From Occallatibacter riparius (lineage in GTDB: Bacteria > Acidobacteriota > Terriglobia > Terriglobales > Acidobacteriaceae), in NCBI RefSeq assembly GCF_025264625.1, contig NZ_CP093313.1, positions 2,294,001 through 2,358,000 on the forward strand: DNA of 64,000 nt, in the 5' to 3' direction. Positions 47,243 to 58,185 of the stretch are shown here, piece after piece. Below the pieces are notes generated by a model. That model was not told the DNA's origin. It searched no databases and saw nothing but the letters and a program-made list of their open reading frames with translations. A program made the position numbers and the translations under genes. Numbering within the stretch: position 1 is the first letter of the stretch; every line of letters starts with the position of its first letter.

Positions 47243-47632
47243 ACGTGAACTCTCCTGGGAGCTTTTGGGGTAGGAACGGGGAGCGATTGTGAAGCTTATC
47301 ACCTTGCGCCAGCGGTTGTAAGTAAATATTTAGTTTCGAGCAATTCGGTGGAAGGTCCAGTGTCCTACTGCGACTTTAGTAACCCCATGAAATTAACTCC
47401 CTCTGACCAGATATCCATTGACAATGCTTTTGCTCGAAGGTACTAGTTAAGACTGTTCCCCTAAATGCTCGCGGTTTCTGCTGTATTCAAAGTCGCCTTT
47501 CCGACTGAGCATAGGAAATAGACTTGGCCCTCAGATAGAGAGCGGCGCGAAACTGGGGTTTCTGCGCCGAACACATAGACCTACGATCTCCATGCGAGCG
47601 TGCCAAATTCCCCGGAAGTCGAGGTCCCTGGC
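47243..47632. other. 390-bp divergent region between tail-collar cluster and giant gene
   Basis: AT-richer than its neighbours in the middle. It contains a rightward sigma-70-like promoter candidate (47418-47446) and must also contain the leftward promoter of the collar cluster. No open frame with protein character is seen. The shared region could allow co-regulation of the two surface gene sets. Confidence 0.5.
47418..47446 (+). promoter_or_regulatory. Candidate sigma-70 promoter of the giant gene
   Basis: TTGACA at 47418-47423 is a perfect -35 hexamer; a 17-base spacer leads to TACTAG at 47441-47446, a partial -10. It points toward the giant gene and would give a leader of about 180 bases. 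Acidobacterial promoter consensus is assumed to be E. coli-like. Confidence 0.4.
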
Positions 47633-50600
47633 ATGTCATCTCTCGTTCGTTGTGTGTTGCCTGCGCGGTTCGTCCGCCTGTCTCTTGGCCTGCTTGCTCT
47701 CACGGTTGGCGCTCTCTTACTTCCATCACAAGGCCATGCCAGTTGCTCCACTGTTGGTAATGTAACGACTTGCACGGGCGGCTCTATCTCACTGAGTTCC
47801 ACGCTCAACGCATCGGCGGGTTCTTCGGCGACAGTGTCCGGCCTGGGGACGGTCTCGGCTATATCAATCACCCTCAACAACGTCAGCGTCTCCGGCACCT
47901 CCCCGGGCGGATTGAACAGCGTGGCAATGGTACTGGTGTCTCCGGGTGGCACAGCGCTGGATTTCCTGTCGGGCGTGTGCAATTCGTCAACTGCCACATT
48001 CTCGGTGGCAGACACCGGGATCAACGGCACGAACAATGTCAATCTGATGATGCCGTACATCGGTTCCGGATCGACGTGCCCCTCCGCGCTTGGAGGCACC
48101 TATTACGCCAGCGATTGGTTCCCGGGGCTGGACACTTTCAGCTCGCCTGGGCCCGGTACCTCCTATCTCTCAGGTGGAAACGCCGGCAAAGGGGGCGCCG
48201 GCACCGCCAACCTGGCCAGCGCATTCGGTCTTCCGGGTTCCTCCAATATGAATGGCACCTGGACGCTGTATGTCGCCAACCAGGCCACTCCGGTCGGCAC
48301 TGGAAGCATCGGATCGTGGTCCATTTCCTTCACGACTATCGCGGCAACGGCGACGACGACCAGCCTCAGCACCAGCCCCAACGGTGCCTCTTCGATCGTG
48401 TACACCAACAAGAACGTGCACGGCGACTCCACGACCGGAACCAATGTGACGCTCACGGCAACGGTCAGCCCAGACCCGGGGGGTGGCACCGTCAACTTTT
48501 ACGACAGTACAGGCACCAACCCAGGCCAGGGAACGCTGCTTGCCTCGAGTGTTGCAGTCAGCGGTGGCGTGGCACAGACGACGGTGACGTTGAGCACCGA
48601 AGGCAATCGTTCCATTTCGGCGGTATACAGCGGGAATTCCTCGTATGCCACCAGCACGTCGACGAAGGCCAACGTTCTCACGACCAATCATCCATACAGT
48701 CCGTCATCCAACGTCTTCTGCAACGGACCGATCACGATCAACAATGATCCTGGTAATGATCCGAACAGCGGCGCCGCTACTCCGTATGCCTCTCTGATGG
48801 TGCTGGACAAGAACCAGTCCAATATCGGTACCATCGCGGGAACAATCCAGAGCGTCTCGGTCAGCCTGAACGGCATCAACCTGACGAATGGGACCGTTCT
48901 GCAAGACCTGGGCTTCCTCCTGCAGGCGCCGGGCAGCAACACCAGCCTGATTGGCAGTTCGGGCAATGCGTTCGAGTTTCTCGGCTGGGGAGGTAATCCC
49001 TACACCAGCGGCTCGCTCACGATCTCCGACAGCGGTTCGGCCCAGGTTCCTTTCGATGCGGCGCCCTCCTGCAGCACCTGCCTTCCCACGGACAATTATG
49101 TCGATAATGGTCCAACCAACATCGACAGCTTCCCGCCTCCGGCGCCTACGCCGACCGGTAAGGCCGCTCCAACCGGCTCCGACACGTTCCTGACGCAATT
49201 CGGCGGCCAGGGAGCGAATAACACATGGAGCCTGTTTACCGCTGACCGGCTCGCGGAAGTCACGCCTTTGGGATCGATCGCGTCATGGTGCCTGAATTTC
49301 AGCATGCAGGCGAACGCGCACCCCACAACGACAACGATGACCTCCTCGGCGAACCCCGCCCAGTTCACGGCCGTCAACAATACGGGCAAAGCGACCATCA
49401 CCCTGACAGCCACAGTCACATCCGATCAGACGGTGAATGCCGGCTCGGTGACGTTTGTCGACGGCAGCACCAGCCTGGGGTCCGCGACCGTCGTGAACGG
49501 GGTTGCAACGCTCAGCAATGCCCAGTTGAACGAGGGCACGCACGAAATCACCGCCACCTATGGCGGCACGAATACCGGCACGGAGTTTGGCGTCAGCACC
49601 TACAAGTATGTAGAGCGCGTGAACGCGAACACGGTGCCCACCTCCGGTTCCGGAGCTGGCCCCTATGTGTATTGCAACCCGGGCGCGATCACCGCGCCGG
49701 GGCTGAACGCCGATGCGGGCGCGGCATATCCGTATCCGTCGAACATCTTCGTGACCAATCTGCCGGGTACGGTGGCCGGCACGAGCGTCACGTACAGCGC
49801 ATTCAACACCAAAGACCAGGCTGCCCTGATGTCCCTGGTGGTTGGTCCGAGCACCAACAGCAACAAATGGAATAACCACTTCGACTTCTTCTCGCTGACG
49901 GGCAGCGCCTGGAACGGCATTGGTGGCCTTCCGACATTCACTCCGACCTTCATTGACGGAGGCACCGCCATCGGCAGCACGACTCTTTCGACCACGGGCA
50001 ACTACGCGCCGGAGAGCTTCGAGAATCTGACCTTCCCGCAGTGCCCGCCGAACGCAGCGGATTGCGGAACGCAGAATGTTGGACCGCCGCTGGGAACCAG
50101 CTCCACGTTCACGCCCACTAACAAGGCGAATGGCTCGACCTTCTTCGGCAATGCCGGCCAGCCGGGCATTTTCGGTGGCACGAGCTCCAGCACGTACAAC
50201 GCAAACGGCACCTGGAGTCTCTACCTAGACGACGGCGGCCCGCTGGGTGGCGGCGAGCCTACCAACCTCACCCAGGGATGGTGCGTAAACTTCACCATCA
50301 ATCAGCCGGTCGTCGCTCCCAGCACTTCGCACTCGGGGAACGGCATCGGCGGCGACTTCATCCAGGGCGAGCAAGGCGGCCAGATCACGGTGGATGTAGC
50401 CAACGACGGCCCGGGCTCCACCGGCGACCCGACGGGCAACAGCCCCATGACGGTCACCGACACGTTTTCCAATTCGGATCTGACCTTCAACGGCTCGGTT
50501 GGCAACGGAACCGACTGGACTTGCACGGCGACGGGCACGCCGCAGACCGTGACCTGCAAGAACCACGACTCGATTGCGGCGGGCAGCAACTACCCGACCC

Positions 50601-53600
50601 TTACCATAGGCGTGAATGTCGCGAATAATGCGGCGTCGTCGTACACAAATAAGGTCAGCGCGGCTGGCGCGGGCGCATCCTCCGTAACCAGCGGCAATGA
50701 CGTCATCACCATCGATCAGGCGCCGGTTTTGGCAGTCGCCGTGTCGCACCCGAGCAACTTCACTCAGGGCACCAGTGGCGAGTGGGATGTCACGGTTAGC
50801 AATACCGCGACGACCGGCAGAACGCTAGGTACCACCACGACCGTCATCACTCTGCCGGCCAATTACACACTTGCCGGCTCCTCGGCAACGGGCGCAACGT
50901 GGGGCTGCGGCGGCGTGAGCAACATGATCACCTGCACCACCACGTCGAACATCAACGGCGGCGCCAATTCGAAGATCGCTCTCAACGTGAATGTCCCCGA
51001 CACCTCACCGACCTCGGTGAGCACCACGGCCATCGCCTATGGCGGCGGAGACCTGAACCATACGACTGCCGGAAGTGCAGCGACCTCGAACGTTGATACC
51101 GCGACGGTGATCCAGGTGCCGGCAGCGGTGACCATCAACAGCGGCGACTCGCAGTCCACTACGATCCTGACTGCTTTCGCAAGCCCGCTCGTTGCCACCG
51201 TGAAAGATGCGGCTGGCGTCACAATTCCGAATTACAGCCCGGTTAGCTTTGCAGCCGCTACGGGCACCAACGGCCAGGGCGGTACCTTCTCAAACAGTTC
51301 GTCCATTATCTCGACCACGACCGGAACCGGTGGAGCAGCCGGCCAGGTAAGCGAGACGATCACCGCTAACAACAAGGTTGGCGTTTTCACCGTAACGGTC
51401 ACCGCGGGAACGGCACAGGCCACGTTTAACAGCCTGACCAACCTGCATGGCGCGCCAGCCGGTATCACTGCCGTGAGCGGCACGCCGCAAACCACGGCAG
51501 ACACGACTTCATTTGCCGCCCCGCTGGTTGCCAACGTTGTCGACATCGGCGGCAATGCCGTCCCGGGAGCCACCGTTACCTTCACCGCTCCGTCAACAGG
51601 AGCAAGCGCCATCTTTGCCGGCGGTGTCACTACGGCGATCACCGATGCAACCGGCAACGCTACGTCCGCAGCGCTGACGGCGAACGGCACATTGGGCACT
51701 TATTCCGTCACAGCTAGCACGTCGGGGCTCGCCCCGGTGTCGTTCTCGCTCACCAACGCACTTGGTGCGTATGCGCAACTGGCAGTGACCATGCCGCCGC
51801 CCGTCTACGCCACGGTACCAACACAGTTCACGGTGGTTGCTGAAGATGCCGGCGGAAACCTGGTGTCGACGGCGACTCCCACACTGCACTTCACCAGCAC
51901 CGATAGCGCGGCGAACATGCCGCCAGACGCGACTCTGTCGGGTGGAATCGGAACCTTCACCGCAACTCTGAACACCCTGGGAACCTGGGATGTTTCGGCG
52001 ACCGATGCCACGAACTCGTTTACAGGCACAGCCAGCAACATCAACGTGCTCGCCATCCCCATCCTTGTGGTGACAACTGCGGCGGATGACTCGGCTTCGC
52101 CGTTGGCTTCCAATTGCACTCAGCAAGCCGCAGCGGGCACAGGCACAGATAGTTCCTGCAGCCTGCGCGACGCGCTGCTGGAAGCTGCTGCTCTGGATGC
52201 GGCAAACATCTCGTTCGATACGGCCAAGCTGGGCTCCTCGATTTCGATTAATGCGGGAAGTACGCTGACAGTTCCGGCAAACACGAATATTCAGGGACCG
52301 GCAACAGGCGTGACGGTGAATGGCGGCGGCGACTCGAGCGATTACTCGGTATTCACCGTCGGCACTGGAGTAAAAGCGAGCATGACTAACTTTGTCATCT
52401 CGCACGGCAACACTTCAGGCAACGGCGGTGGTATCCAGAATATGGGCGCGCTGACCGTAACCGGCACCACGGTCTCCGGCAACTCGGCCCATGCCGGTGG
52501 CGGCATCGCTACCCTGAATCCGGGCACCCTCACACTGACGAACTCGACCGTTTCTGGCAACACAGCCAGCGCCAACGGCGGCGGCATCTATAGCGAAGGC
52601 GCGCTGAGTGTCACGAACTCGACCATCGCCCAGAACACGGCTGTGACTCACGGCGGTGGTGTCGATAGCAGCGCTGCGGCGCAGGTCTACGACAGCACGA
52701 TCTCCGGCAACACTGGAAACACCGGCGGCGGAATCGCAGCTGCCAGCGGCACGTTCACGCTCGCCAACACCATCGTGGCAGGAAACTCGGCTCCGAATAG
52801 CGCGGACGGGAACGGCACTTTCACCAGCGGCGGCCACAATGTGATCGGAGATGGAACCGGAGCAACTGGCCTCAGCAATGGCGTCAACGGTGACCAGATT
52901 GGCACAACGGGGGTGCCCGTAAATGCGGCGCTCACAGCCCTCGGCAACTATGGCGGAACAACCCAGACGATGCTTCCGCAGCCCGGCAGCGCGGCGATCT
53001 GCGCTGGCGCCGTTGCGAGCATGCCGACTGGCCTGGCTACCGATCAGCGCGGGAATCCAAACATTAACACCACCTACTTAAATGGCAGTAACTGCGTCGA
53101 CGCTGGATCCGTGCAGACGTATTACGCCATGTCGTTCACGACCAATCCTCCGGTTAGCTTTAACTCAGGTGACATCATGTCGCCTTCGCCGGTCGTCACG
53201 CTGACTGAGAACGGCTCGACCAGCTCAGTCACTGGAACCGTGACTGTGGCCGACAGCGCCGCCAAACTGACAGGCACCACCAGCGTGAATCTCGCCGGGG
53301 GCACCGCGACGTTCGGAGATCTGAGCACCAGCGGACCGGTATCTTCCGACAAGCTAACCGCGACCCTCGCCCTTACAAGCTCCATTAGCCTCACGGCAGA
53401 TAGCGGTCTGTTTACGACGCTTGGGGAGCCAACCCTCGGACTTGTCGTCTCGCACCCAGGCGCATTCATTCAGGGACAGGCTGCGGAGTGGGATGTCACC
53501 GTAAGCGATGGCGCCGCCAGCCGGCCCACCTTCGGCGTCACCCAACTCGTTGACACCTTGCCCACGGGCTACACCCTCGCAGGCTACAGCTCTGTCGACG

Positions 53601-56600
53601 GCTGGACCTGCACTCCCTCCGGCGGCACAATCACGTGCTCATTGAGCGCGTCGATTGCAAGCGGCGCATCGTCGACCATCGTTCTTACCGTCAACGTGCC
53701 GGCTGATTCGCCGATCTCGGTCACCAACACCGCCCAGGTCTTTGGCGGCGGTGATCCTCTGCATACCAGCCTGGCAACGGCCCTCACAGCGTCGGACACC
53801 AATGTGCCCGTGCAGCAGGTGGCCGCTTCCATCACTCCAACCGGGACCTCACTTTCGGCTGGGGTTACCACTGCTTACAGCTCACTGGCAGTAACCGTCA
53901 CTGACGCCGGTGGCGTGCCGGTTCCGGGAGTCAACGTGATCTTCACCGCTCCCGCAAGCGGTGCCAGCGGAACCTTCTCCAACAGTACGAACACCATAAC
54001 CATCACCACGGATTCCAGCGGCGCTGCCGATCCCGGCACATTCACCGCGAACACTGTCGCTGGTCCCTACACGCTCGTCGCACAGTCGGGCGCTGCCTCG
54101 TCCAATTTCTTCCTCGACAACACGGCCGGCGCGCTCTCGCAGATTCTTCTCACGGCTCCCCCCAACGCGTTTACGACCTGGCCGATCTGGGTGACTGTGG
54201 TCCCTGAGGATCAATACGGAAATCTCATCTCGGGCTTCTCTGACAGCCTGCACATCACCAGCACCGATCCCGCGGCGGATCTGCCGCCGGACGGCCCGCT
54301 CTGCAGCTGTGATCAGTTCCAGGTGACGTTCAACACAACAGGCTCCCAGACCATTACGGTGGTTGACACTACGAATCCGGGTTCATTCACCGTAACCTCA
54401 GATCCGATCATCGTGGCAACGCCTCCCAACTTTGTAGTGACCTCGCCTGGTGATGGTCCAGCGGATGACGCGCAATGCACCCCGCAGCCTGTACCCGGCG
54501 TGGGAAGCGGCACAACCTGCACCCTTCGCGATGCGTTGAACGCCGCATCCAGCTTTGGCGCAGGCAATATCAGCTTCGACAACACCGTCTTCAGCGGGCC
54601 AACCACCATCACATTGACCAACGGCGTTCTGGAAATTCCGAACGATACCCGCATCACCGGCTCTCACACCGGCACCGGCAACTCGCTCAGCGATCTGATT
54701 ACCGTGAGCGGCAACAATGCGAGCGGTGTCTTCCAGATCACAAATCCAAGCTCCCAGGGAGCGATCGATGGAATCGGTATCACCGGGGGCGCCGTCACTG
54801 ACTCCCCTTCCTTCACGTTCGCGGCCGGACCGGCGATCTACAACAACGGAACGCTCTCAGTCGACAGCAGCGTCATATCGTCAAACAAAGCCACATCCAC
54901 AGGCAGCACATCGGTCTCGGCCGGCGGCGCAATTTACACCGACAACGACCTGGAGATCTCAAACAGCAACATCGTCAACAACCAGGCCATTTCGGCTTAC
55001 GAGGCACTTGGCGCTGGCATCTACAACGTAAGCTACGTCAACGCCAGCAACCTGATCGTCAGCAACAACGCGGCTTCAGTCACGGCATCCAACGCTCTCG
55101 CAGCCGGTGGTGGCATCCTGACAGGACTTCCCGCCGTGGGTGCGAGCGCCCCCGCCGCAGTTGGGGCCGCCCGCACCGCGGTCGGCAGCAGCAAGACAGC
55201 AGTAACCCGCCTCATGGGTGAAGCGGGTGGCTCCCGCGGTGCTGCCAAGGGTAACGCTTCGGCTGGTACATCAACTCCGAGCGCAACAGCTACGAGCAAC
55301 GCCACCCCGGGCGGAGCTCCGGCTTCGGGCACAATCGACCTGGACTACAGCACGATCTCGAACAATAGCGCGGCCGGTTCGGCAGATCATTCCGGCGATG
55401 CGGCCGGCGGCGGCATCGCTACCATCAATGGCCAAATGTGGATGGCCTACACCACCGTCGCTAATAACTCGACCACCGGCGGGAACACCTACGGCGGCGG
55501 CGGCCTTTACTGCCTGTGCGCTCAGGAAATCGAAGACAGCACGATTTCCGCAAACACCGCGGACTCCTACGGCGGCGGTATCCTGCTGGATTCGGGCGCG
55601 GCCATGCTCCTGGGGAACAGCATCCTCTCCGGAAATACGGGTGCGACTGACTCTGACCTTTCTAACTTCGGCTCAGACCTTGATCTCGGCGGTAACCAGG
55701 TTGGTGTGAGTGGCATCAATTTGGCAACGCTCTCCGACTACGGCGGCGGGGTTCCGACCATGATTCCGTTGCCTGGCAGTCCGGCGATCTGCGGGGCGCA
55801 GTTGCCCAACATTCCCAGCGGAGAAACGCTGGACGAGCGCGGATTCCCGAACGTCAACGTTACCTATCCCGGCTACACCGCCGGCAACCAGTGCGTCGAC
55901 GCAGGAGCCGTACAGACCAATTACACGATGACGTTCTCGTCACAGCCGTCGCCGATATCTCCTGCGACGACGCTTGACGCGAACACCAACTTCCAGGCGG
56001 CAGTCACTCTGAATGAAAGCGGAATTGGAACCAACGGTATTACGATTCCGCTGACGTTACTCGGTCCTGGCCCACTTAGCGGAGGCTCTGCAGTGACGGT
56101 GGGCGGAGTCGCTACCTATTCCGCTCTGAAGACAGGGCATGGCGCCCCGACCAATATTCTCAAAGCCACATTGGCTCTAAACAGCGCTCTCAAACTCACG
56201 AGCCAGAGTTCGCCGTTCGAAGTGCATGGTCCTCCTTTCGGCGCGATCAGCGCGGTCAAGGATGCGCGGTCGCAAGCGGCGACGATCGCCCAGTCGGATA
56301 ATGTCCTGGCTGAGGGGTGGGCGGTAGATCCCCAAAGCGGCGCGCCAGTGAGCAGAGTGCAGATCCTGATTGACGGCAAAGACGCGGGCAACGCAACGCT
56401 GGGGCTGGCACGGCCTGATGTTGCTGCGAACACCAGCAACATCAGCTTTTTCAGTTCCGGCTGGTCGTTCACGTATTCGGCCGCGGGGTTGTCGCTGGGA
56501 ACCCACACGATTTCCGCGGTGGCCTACAATTCGCTCGGTGTTTCGGTGAGACTCGGGGTCGTCACCTTTACGGTGGCCAGTACGAGCACGGGTCCGCCCT

Positions 56601-57673
56601 TCGGCGCCATCAGTGTGGTTAAGGACGCAAAGACGGGCTCGGCGGCAGTCTCCCAGTCGGATAACCTGCTGGTCGGGGGGTGGGCGGTAGATCCTCAGGA
56701 CGGCGTGCCGGTGATCAGGGTGCAGATCCTGATCGATGGAAGCGACGCCGGCAACGCCACTCTGGGTTTGGCACGTCCTGATGTGGCTGCCGCCTTCAAC
56801 AATCCCGCATACCTGAACTCCGGCTGGTCGTTCACTCATTCGGCTGCGGGATTGTCGCTGGGAACGCACACGATTTCCGCGGTAGCCTACGATAGGCTCG
56901 GCCTGTCGGCGACCCTTGTTGGCTCCGTCACCTTTACCGTGACCGCCTTGAGAGTGACGCCCCCCTTCGGCGCCATCAGCCTGGTTCGGGATGCGAGGAC
57001 GCACGCAGCAACAGTCGCCCAGTCGGACAGTGTAATGGCCGCGGGGTGGGCGGCAGACCCGCAGGACGGCGCGCCGGTGAGCAGGGTGCAGATCCTGATC
57101 GATGGAAGCGACGCCGGCAATGCCACGCTGGGCCTGGCACGTCCCGATGTGGCTGCCGCCTACAACAATCCCGCATACCTGAACTCGGGATGGACGTTCA
57201 CCTATCCTGCCGCAGGGTTGTCGCTGGGTATGCACAGCATTAGTGCAGTGGCCTACGACTCGCTCGGTCTGTCGACGACCCTCGGGACAGTGACCTTCAC
57301 TGTGGCCACCACGAGCATAGGCGCGCCCTTCGGTGCTATCAGCTTTGTTCAGGATGCTCAGACGCACGCGTCGGCAATCTCCCAGTCGGATAACCTGCTG
57401 GCCTATGGTTGGGCGGTAGATCCTCAGGACGGAGCGCCGGTAAGCAGGGTGCAGATCCTGATCGATGGAAGCGACGCCGGCAATGCGACTCTCGGGCTGG
57501 CACGTCCCGATGTGGCTACCGCCTACAACAATCCCGCATACCTGAACTCCGGATGGACGTTCACCTATCCTGCCGCAGGGTTGTCGTTGGGAACCCACAC
57601 GGTTTCAGCGGTAGGCTACGACTCGCTTGGACTGTCGGCGACCCTTGCTAAAGTCACTTTTACGGTGCAATAG
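47633..57673 (+). CDS. Giant secreted multidomain repeat protein (adhesin-like)
   Basis: A 3346-residue extracellular protein, from ATG 47633 with a signal peptide ending SQGHA near residue 36 (an upstream GTG at 47600 is possible). In order: proprotein-convertase-P-like beta domains alternating with Big_3-type Ig repeats (to about residue 900); DUF11/Ig-like domains (FTQGTSGEWDVTVSN); Big_1-like domains; a right-handed beta-helix opening CSLRDALLEAA at 1509 with GGGI-type rungs; more Ig-like domains; a second beta-helix opening CTLRDALNAAS at 2296; then four near-identical domains of about 121 residues from 2866 to the end. No LPxTG, autotransporter barrel or T9SS tail is visible, so the anchoring route is unknown. 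It could be an adhesin or a biofilm matrix protein. Confidence 0.85.
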   Translation: MSSLVRCVLPARFVRLSLGLLALTVGALLLPSQGHASCSTVGNVTTCTGGSISLSSTLNASAGSSATVSGLGTVSAISITLNNVSVSGTSPGGLNSVAMVLVSPGGTALDFLSGVCNSSTATFSVADTGINGTNNVNLMMPYIGSGSTCPSALGGTYYASDWFPGLDTFSSPGPGTSYLSGGNAGKGGAGTANLASAFGLPGSSNMNGTWTLYVANQATPVGTGSIGSWSISFTTIAATATTTSLSTSPNGASSIVYTNKNVHGDSTTGTNVTLTATVSPDPGGGTVNFYDSTGTNPGQGTLLASSVAVSGGVAQTTVTLSTEGNRSISAVYSGNSSYATSTSTKANVLTTNHPYSPSSNVFCNGPITINNDPGNDPNSGAATPYASLMVLDKNQSNIGTIAGTIQSVSVSLNGINLTNGTVLQDLGFLLQAPGSNTSLIGSSGNAFEFLGWGGNPYTSGSLTISDSGSAQVPFDAAPSCSTCLPTDNYVDNGPTNIDSFPPPAPTPTGKAAPTGSDTFLTQFGGQGANNTWSLFTADRLAEVTPLGSIASWCLNFSMQANAHPTTTTMTSSANPAQFTAVNNTGKATITLTATVTSDQTVNAGSVTFVDGSTSLGSATVVNGVATLSNAQLNEGTHEITATYGGTNTGTEFGVSTYKYVERVNANTVPTSGSGAGPYVYCNPGAITAPGLNADAGAAYPYPSNIFVTNLPGTVAGTSVTYSAFNTKDQAALMSLVVGPSTNSNKWNNHFDFFSLTGSAWNGIGGLPTFTPTFIDGGTAIGSTTLSTTGNYAPESFENLTFPQCPPNAADCGTQNVGPPLGTSSTFTPTNKANGSTFFGNAGQPGIFGGTSSSTYNANGTWSLYLDDGGPLGGGEPTNLTQGWCVNFTINQPVVAPSTSHSGNGIGGDFIQGEQGGQITVDVANDGPGSTGDPTGNSPMTVTDTFSNSDLTFNGSVGNGTDWTCTATGTPQTVTCKNHDSIAAGSNYPTLTIGVNVANNAASSYTNKVSAAGAGASSVTSGNDVITIDQAPVLAVAVSHPSNFTQGTSGEWDVTVSNTATTGRTLGTTTTVITLPANYTLAGSSATGATWGCGGVSNMITCTTTSNINGGANSKIALNVNVPDTSPTSVSTTAIAYGGGDLNHTTAGSAATSNVDTATVIQVPAAVTINSGDSQSTTILTAFASPLVATVKDAAGVTIPNYSPVSFAAATGTNGQGGTFSNSSSIISTTTGTGGAAGQVSETITANNKVGVFTVTVTAGTAQATFNSLTNLHGAPAGITAVSGTPQTTADTTSFAAPLVANVVDIGGNAVPGATVTFTAPSTGASAIFAGGVTTAITDATGNATSAALTANGTLGTYSVTASTSGLAPVSFSLTNALGAYAQLAVTMPPPVYATVPTQFTVVAEDAGGNLVSTATPTLHFTSTDSAANMPPDATLSGGIGTFTATLNTLGTWDVSATDATNSFTGTASNINVLAIPILVVTTAADDSASPLASNCTQQAAAGTGTDSSCSLRDALLEAAALDAANISFDTAKLGSSISINAGSTLTVPANTNIQGPATGVTVNGGGDSSDYSVFTVGTGVKASMTNFVISHGNTSGNGGGIQNMGALTVTGTTVSGNSAHAGGGIATLNPGTLTLTNSTVSGNTASANGGGIYSEGALSVTNSTIAQNTAVTHGGGVDSSAAAQVYDSTISGNTGNTGGGIAAASGTFTLANTIVAGNSAPNSADGNGTFTSGGHNVIGDGTGATGLSNGVNGDQIGTTGVPVNAALTALGNYGGTTQTMLPQPGSAAICAGAVASMPTGLATDQRGNPNINTTYLNGSNCVDAGSVQTYYAMSFTTNPPVSFNSGDIMSPSPVVTLTENGSTSSVTGTVTVADSAAKLTGTTSVNLAGGTATFGDLSTSGPVSSDKLTATLALTSSISLTADSGLFTTLGEPTLGLVVSHPGAFIQGQAAEWDVTVSDGAASRPTFGVTQLVDTLPTGYTLAGYSSVDGWTCTPSGGTITCSLSASIASGASSTIVLTVNVPADSPISVTNTAQVFGGGDPLHTSLATALTASDTNVPVQQVAASITPTGTSLSAGVTTAYSSLAVTVTDAGGVPVPGVNVIFTAPASGASGTFSNSTNTITITTDSSGAADPGTFTANTVAGPYTLVAQSGAASSNFFLDNTAGALSQILLTAPPNAFTTWPIWVTVVPEDQYGNLISGFSDSLHITSTDPAADLPPDGPLCSCDQFQVTFNTTGSQTITVVDTTNPGSFTVTSDPIIVATPPNFVVTSPGDGPADDAQCTPQPVPGVGSGTTCTLRDALNAASSFGAGNISFDNTVFSGPTTITLTNGVLEIPNDTRITGSHTGTGNSLSDLITVSGNNASGVFQITNPSSQGAIDGIGITGGAVTDSPSFTFAAGPAIYNNGTLSVDSSVISSNKATSTGSTSVSAGGAIYTDNDLEISNSNIVNNQAISAYEALGAGIYNVSYVNASNLIVSNNAASVTASNALAAGGGILTGLPAVGASAPAAVGAARTAVGSSKTAVTRLMGEAGGSRGAAKGNASAGTSTPSATATSNATPGGAPASGTIDLDYSTISNNSAAGSADHSGDAAGGGIATINGQMWMAYTTVANNSTTGGNTYGGGGLYCLCAQEIEDSTISANTADSYGGGILLDSGAAMLLGNSILSGNTGATDSDLSNFGSDLDLGGNQVGVSGINLATLSDYGGGVPTMIPLPGSPAICGAQLPNIPSGETLDERGFPNVNVTYPGYTAGNQCVDAGAVQTNYTMTFSSQPSPISPATTLDANTNFQAAVTLNESGIGTNGITIPLTLLGPGPLSGGSAVTVGGVATYSALKTGHGAPTNILKATLALNSALKLTSQSSPFEVHGPPFGAISAVKDARSQAATIAQSDNVLAEGWAVDPQSGAPVSRVQILIDGKDAGNATLGLARPDVAANTSNISFFSSGWSFTYSAAGLSLGTHTISAVAYNSLGVSVRLGVVTFTVASTSTGPPFGAISVVKDAKTGSAAVSQSDNLLVGGWAVDPQDGVPVIRVQILIDGSDAGNATLGLARPDVAAAFNNPAYLNSGWSFTHSAAGLSLGTHTISAVAYDRLGLSATLVGSVTFTVTALRVTPPFGAISLVRDARTHAATVAQSDSVMAAGWAADPQDGAPVSRVQILIDGSDAGNATLGLARPDVAAAYNNPAYLNSGWTFTYPAAGLSLGMHSISAVAYDSLGLSTTLGTVTFTVATTSIGAPFGAISFVQDAQTHASAISQSDNLLAYGWAVDPQDGAPVSRVQILIDGSDAGNATLGLARPDVATAYNNPAYLNSGWTFTYPAAGLSLGTHTVSAVGYDSLGLSATLAKVTFTVQ
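56228..57670 (+). repeat. Four tandem ~363-bp repeats in the giant gene
   Basis: Units start at 56228, 56591, 56957 and 57320. Each encodes PPFGAIS (or APFGAIS), then QSD(N/S), GWAVDPQ(D/S)G, VQILIDG, DAGNATLGLARPDVA, and a final GLSLGxHxxSAVxY. Units 2-4 are near-identical at DNA level over stretches such as the VQILIDGSDAGNATLG coding part, indicating recent duplication or ongoing gene conversion. Copy number could vary between strains. Confidence 0.85.
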
Positions 57674-57691
57674 ATCGAATCCCCGGACGGA

Positions 57692-57721
57692 GGAATTGCC
57701 TCGCGCTAGCGAGGCAATTCC
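57692..57721 (+). terminator. Hairpin after the giant gene
   Basis: 13-bp perfect stem (57692-57704 with 57709-57721) and GCTA loop, 18 bp after the stop codon. No T-run follows, so it may act as a weak intrinsic terminator or need Rho. Confidence 0.72.
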
Positions 57722-58185
57722 CCAGGCGTCAACTTCGCGAGCGGTCTGGGTGTTTCCGCGTCTTTGGGTCTATGGAGGATCCGACTGATGTCCAATGAGC
57801 CCCGAACTCGGCTATAAAGGTCTGCAAATCCCTTGCAAAAGCGGAATTCCCGATTAAACTCCGATCAATCATCCAAGCAAGTTATTGATTCGATTATAAG
57901 TCGATAGGAGAGGGACGACGAGGCCGTATATGTATGGCCTGTGCGGAACGAACGGCAACAGCGGCGGTAGTTCTGTACCACAGGTGAGGGGTGCTTGGCC
58001 AATGTCCTCTCGGGTAGCCTCTGGTACAGTCAGTGGTTTGTTGGTCTGCCACTTGCAAAATTGTGCGCCGTGAGGCATCCTGAACACAGTCCACATCTGA
58101 ATTCTCAGCTCTATTATTTGTCTATTATCATGTCTGGTTCAGGCCCGGTCGATAGTTAACTAACGCGAGGAAGGTGTGCTCCTGC

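Noticed and set aside
56177..57598. 473-codon minus-strand frame opposite the giant gene's C-terminal repeats
   Set aside because: Its repeats mirror the giant-gene repeats, it has no ribosome site, and the plus frame is continuous and clearly protein-like.
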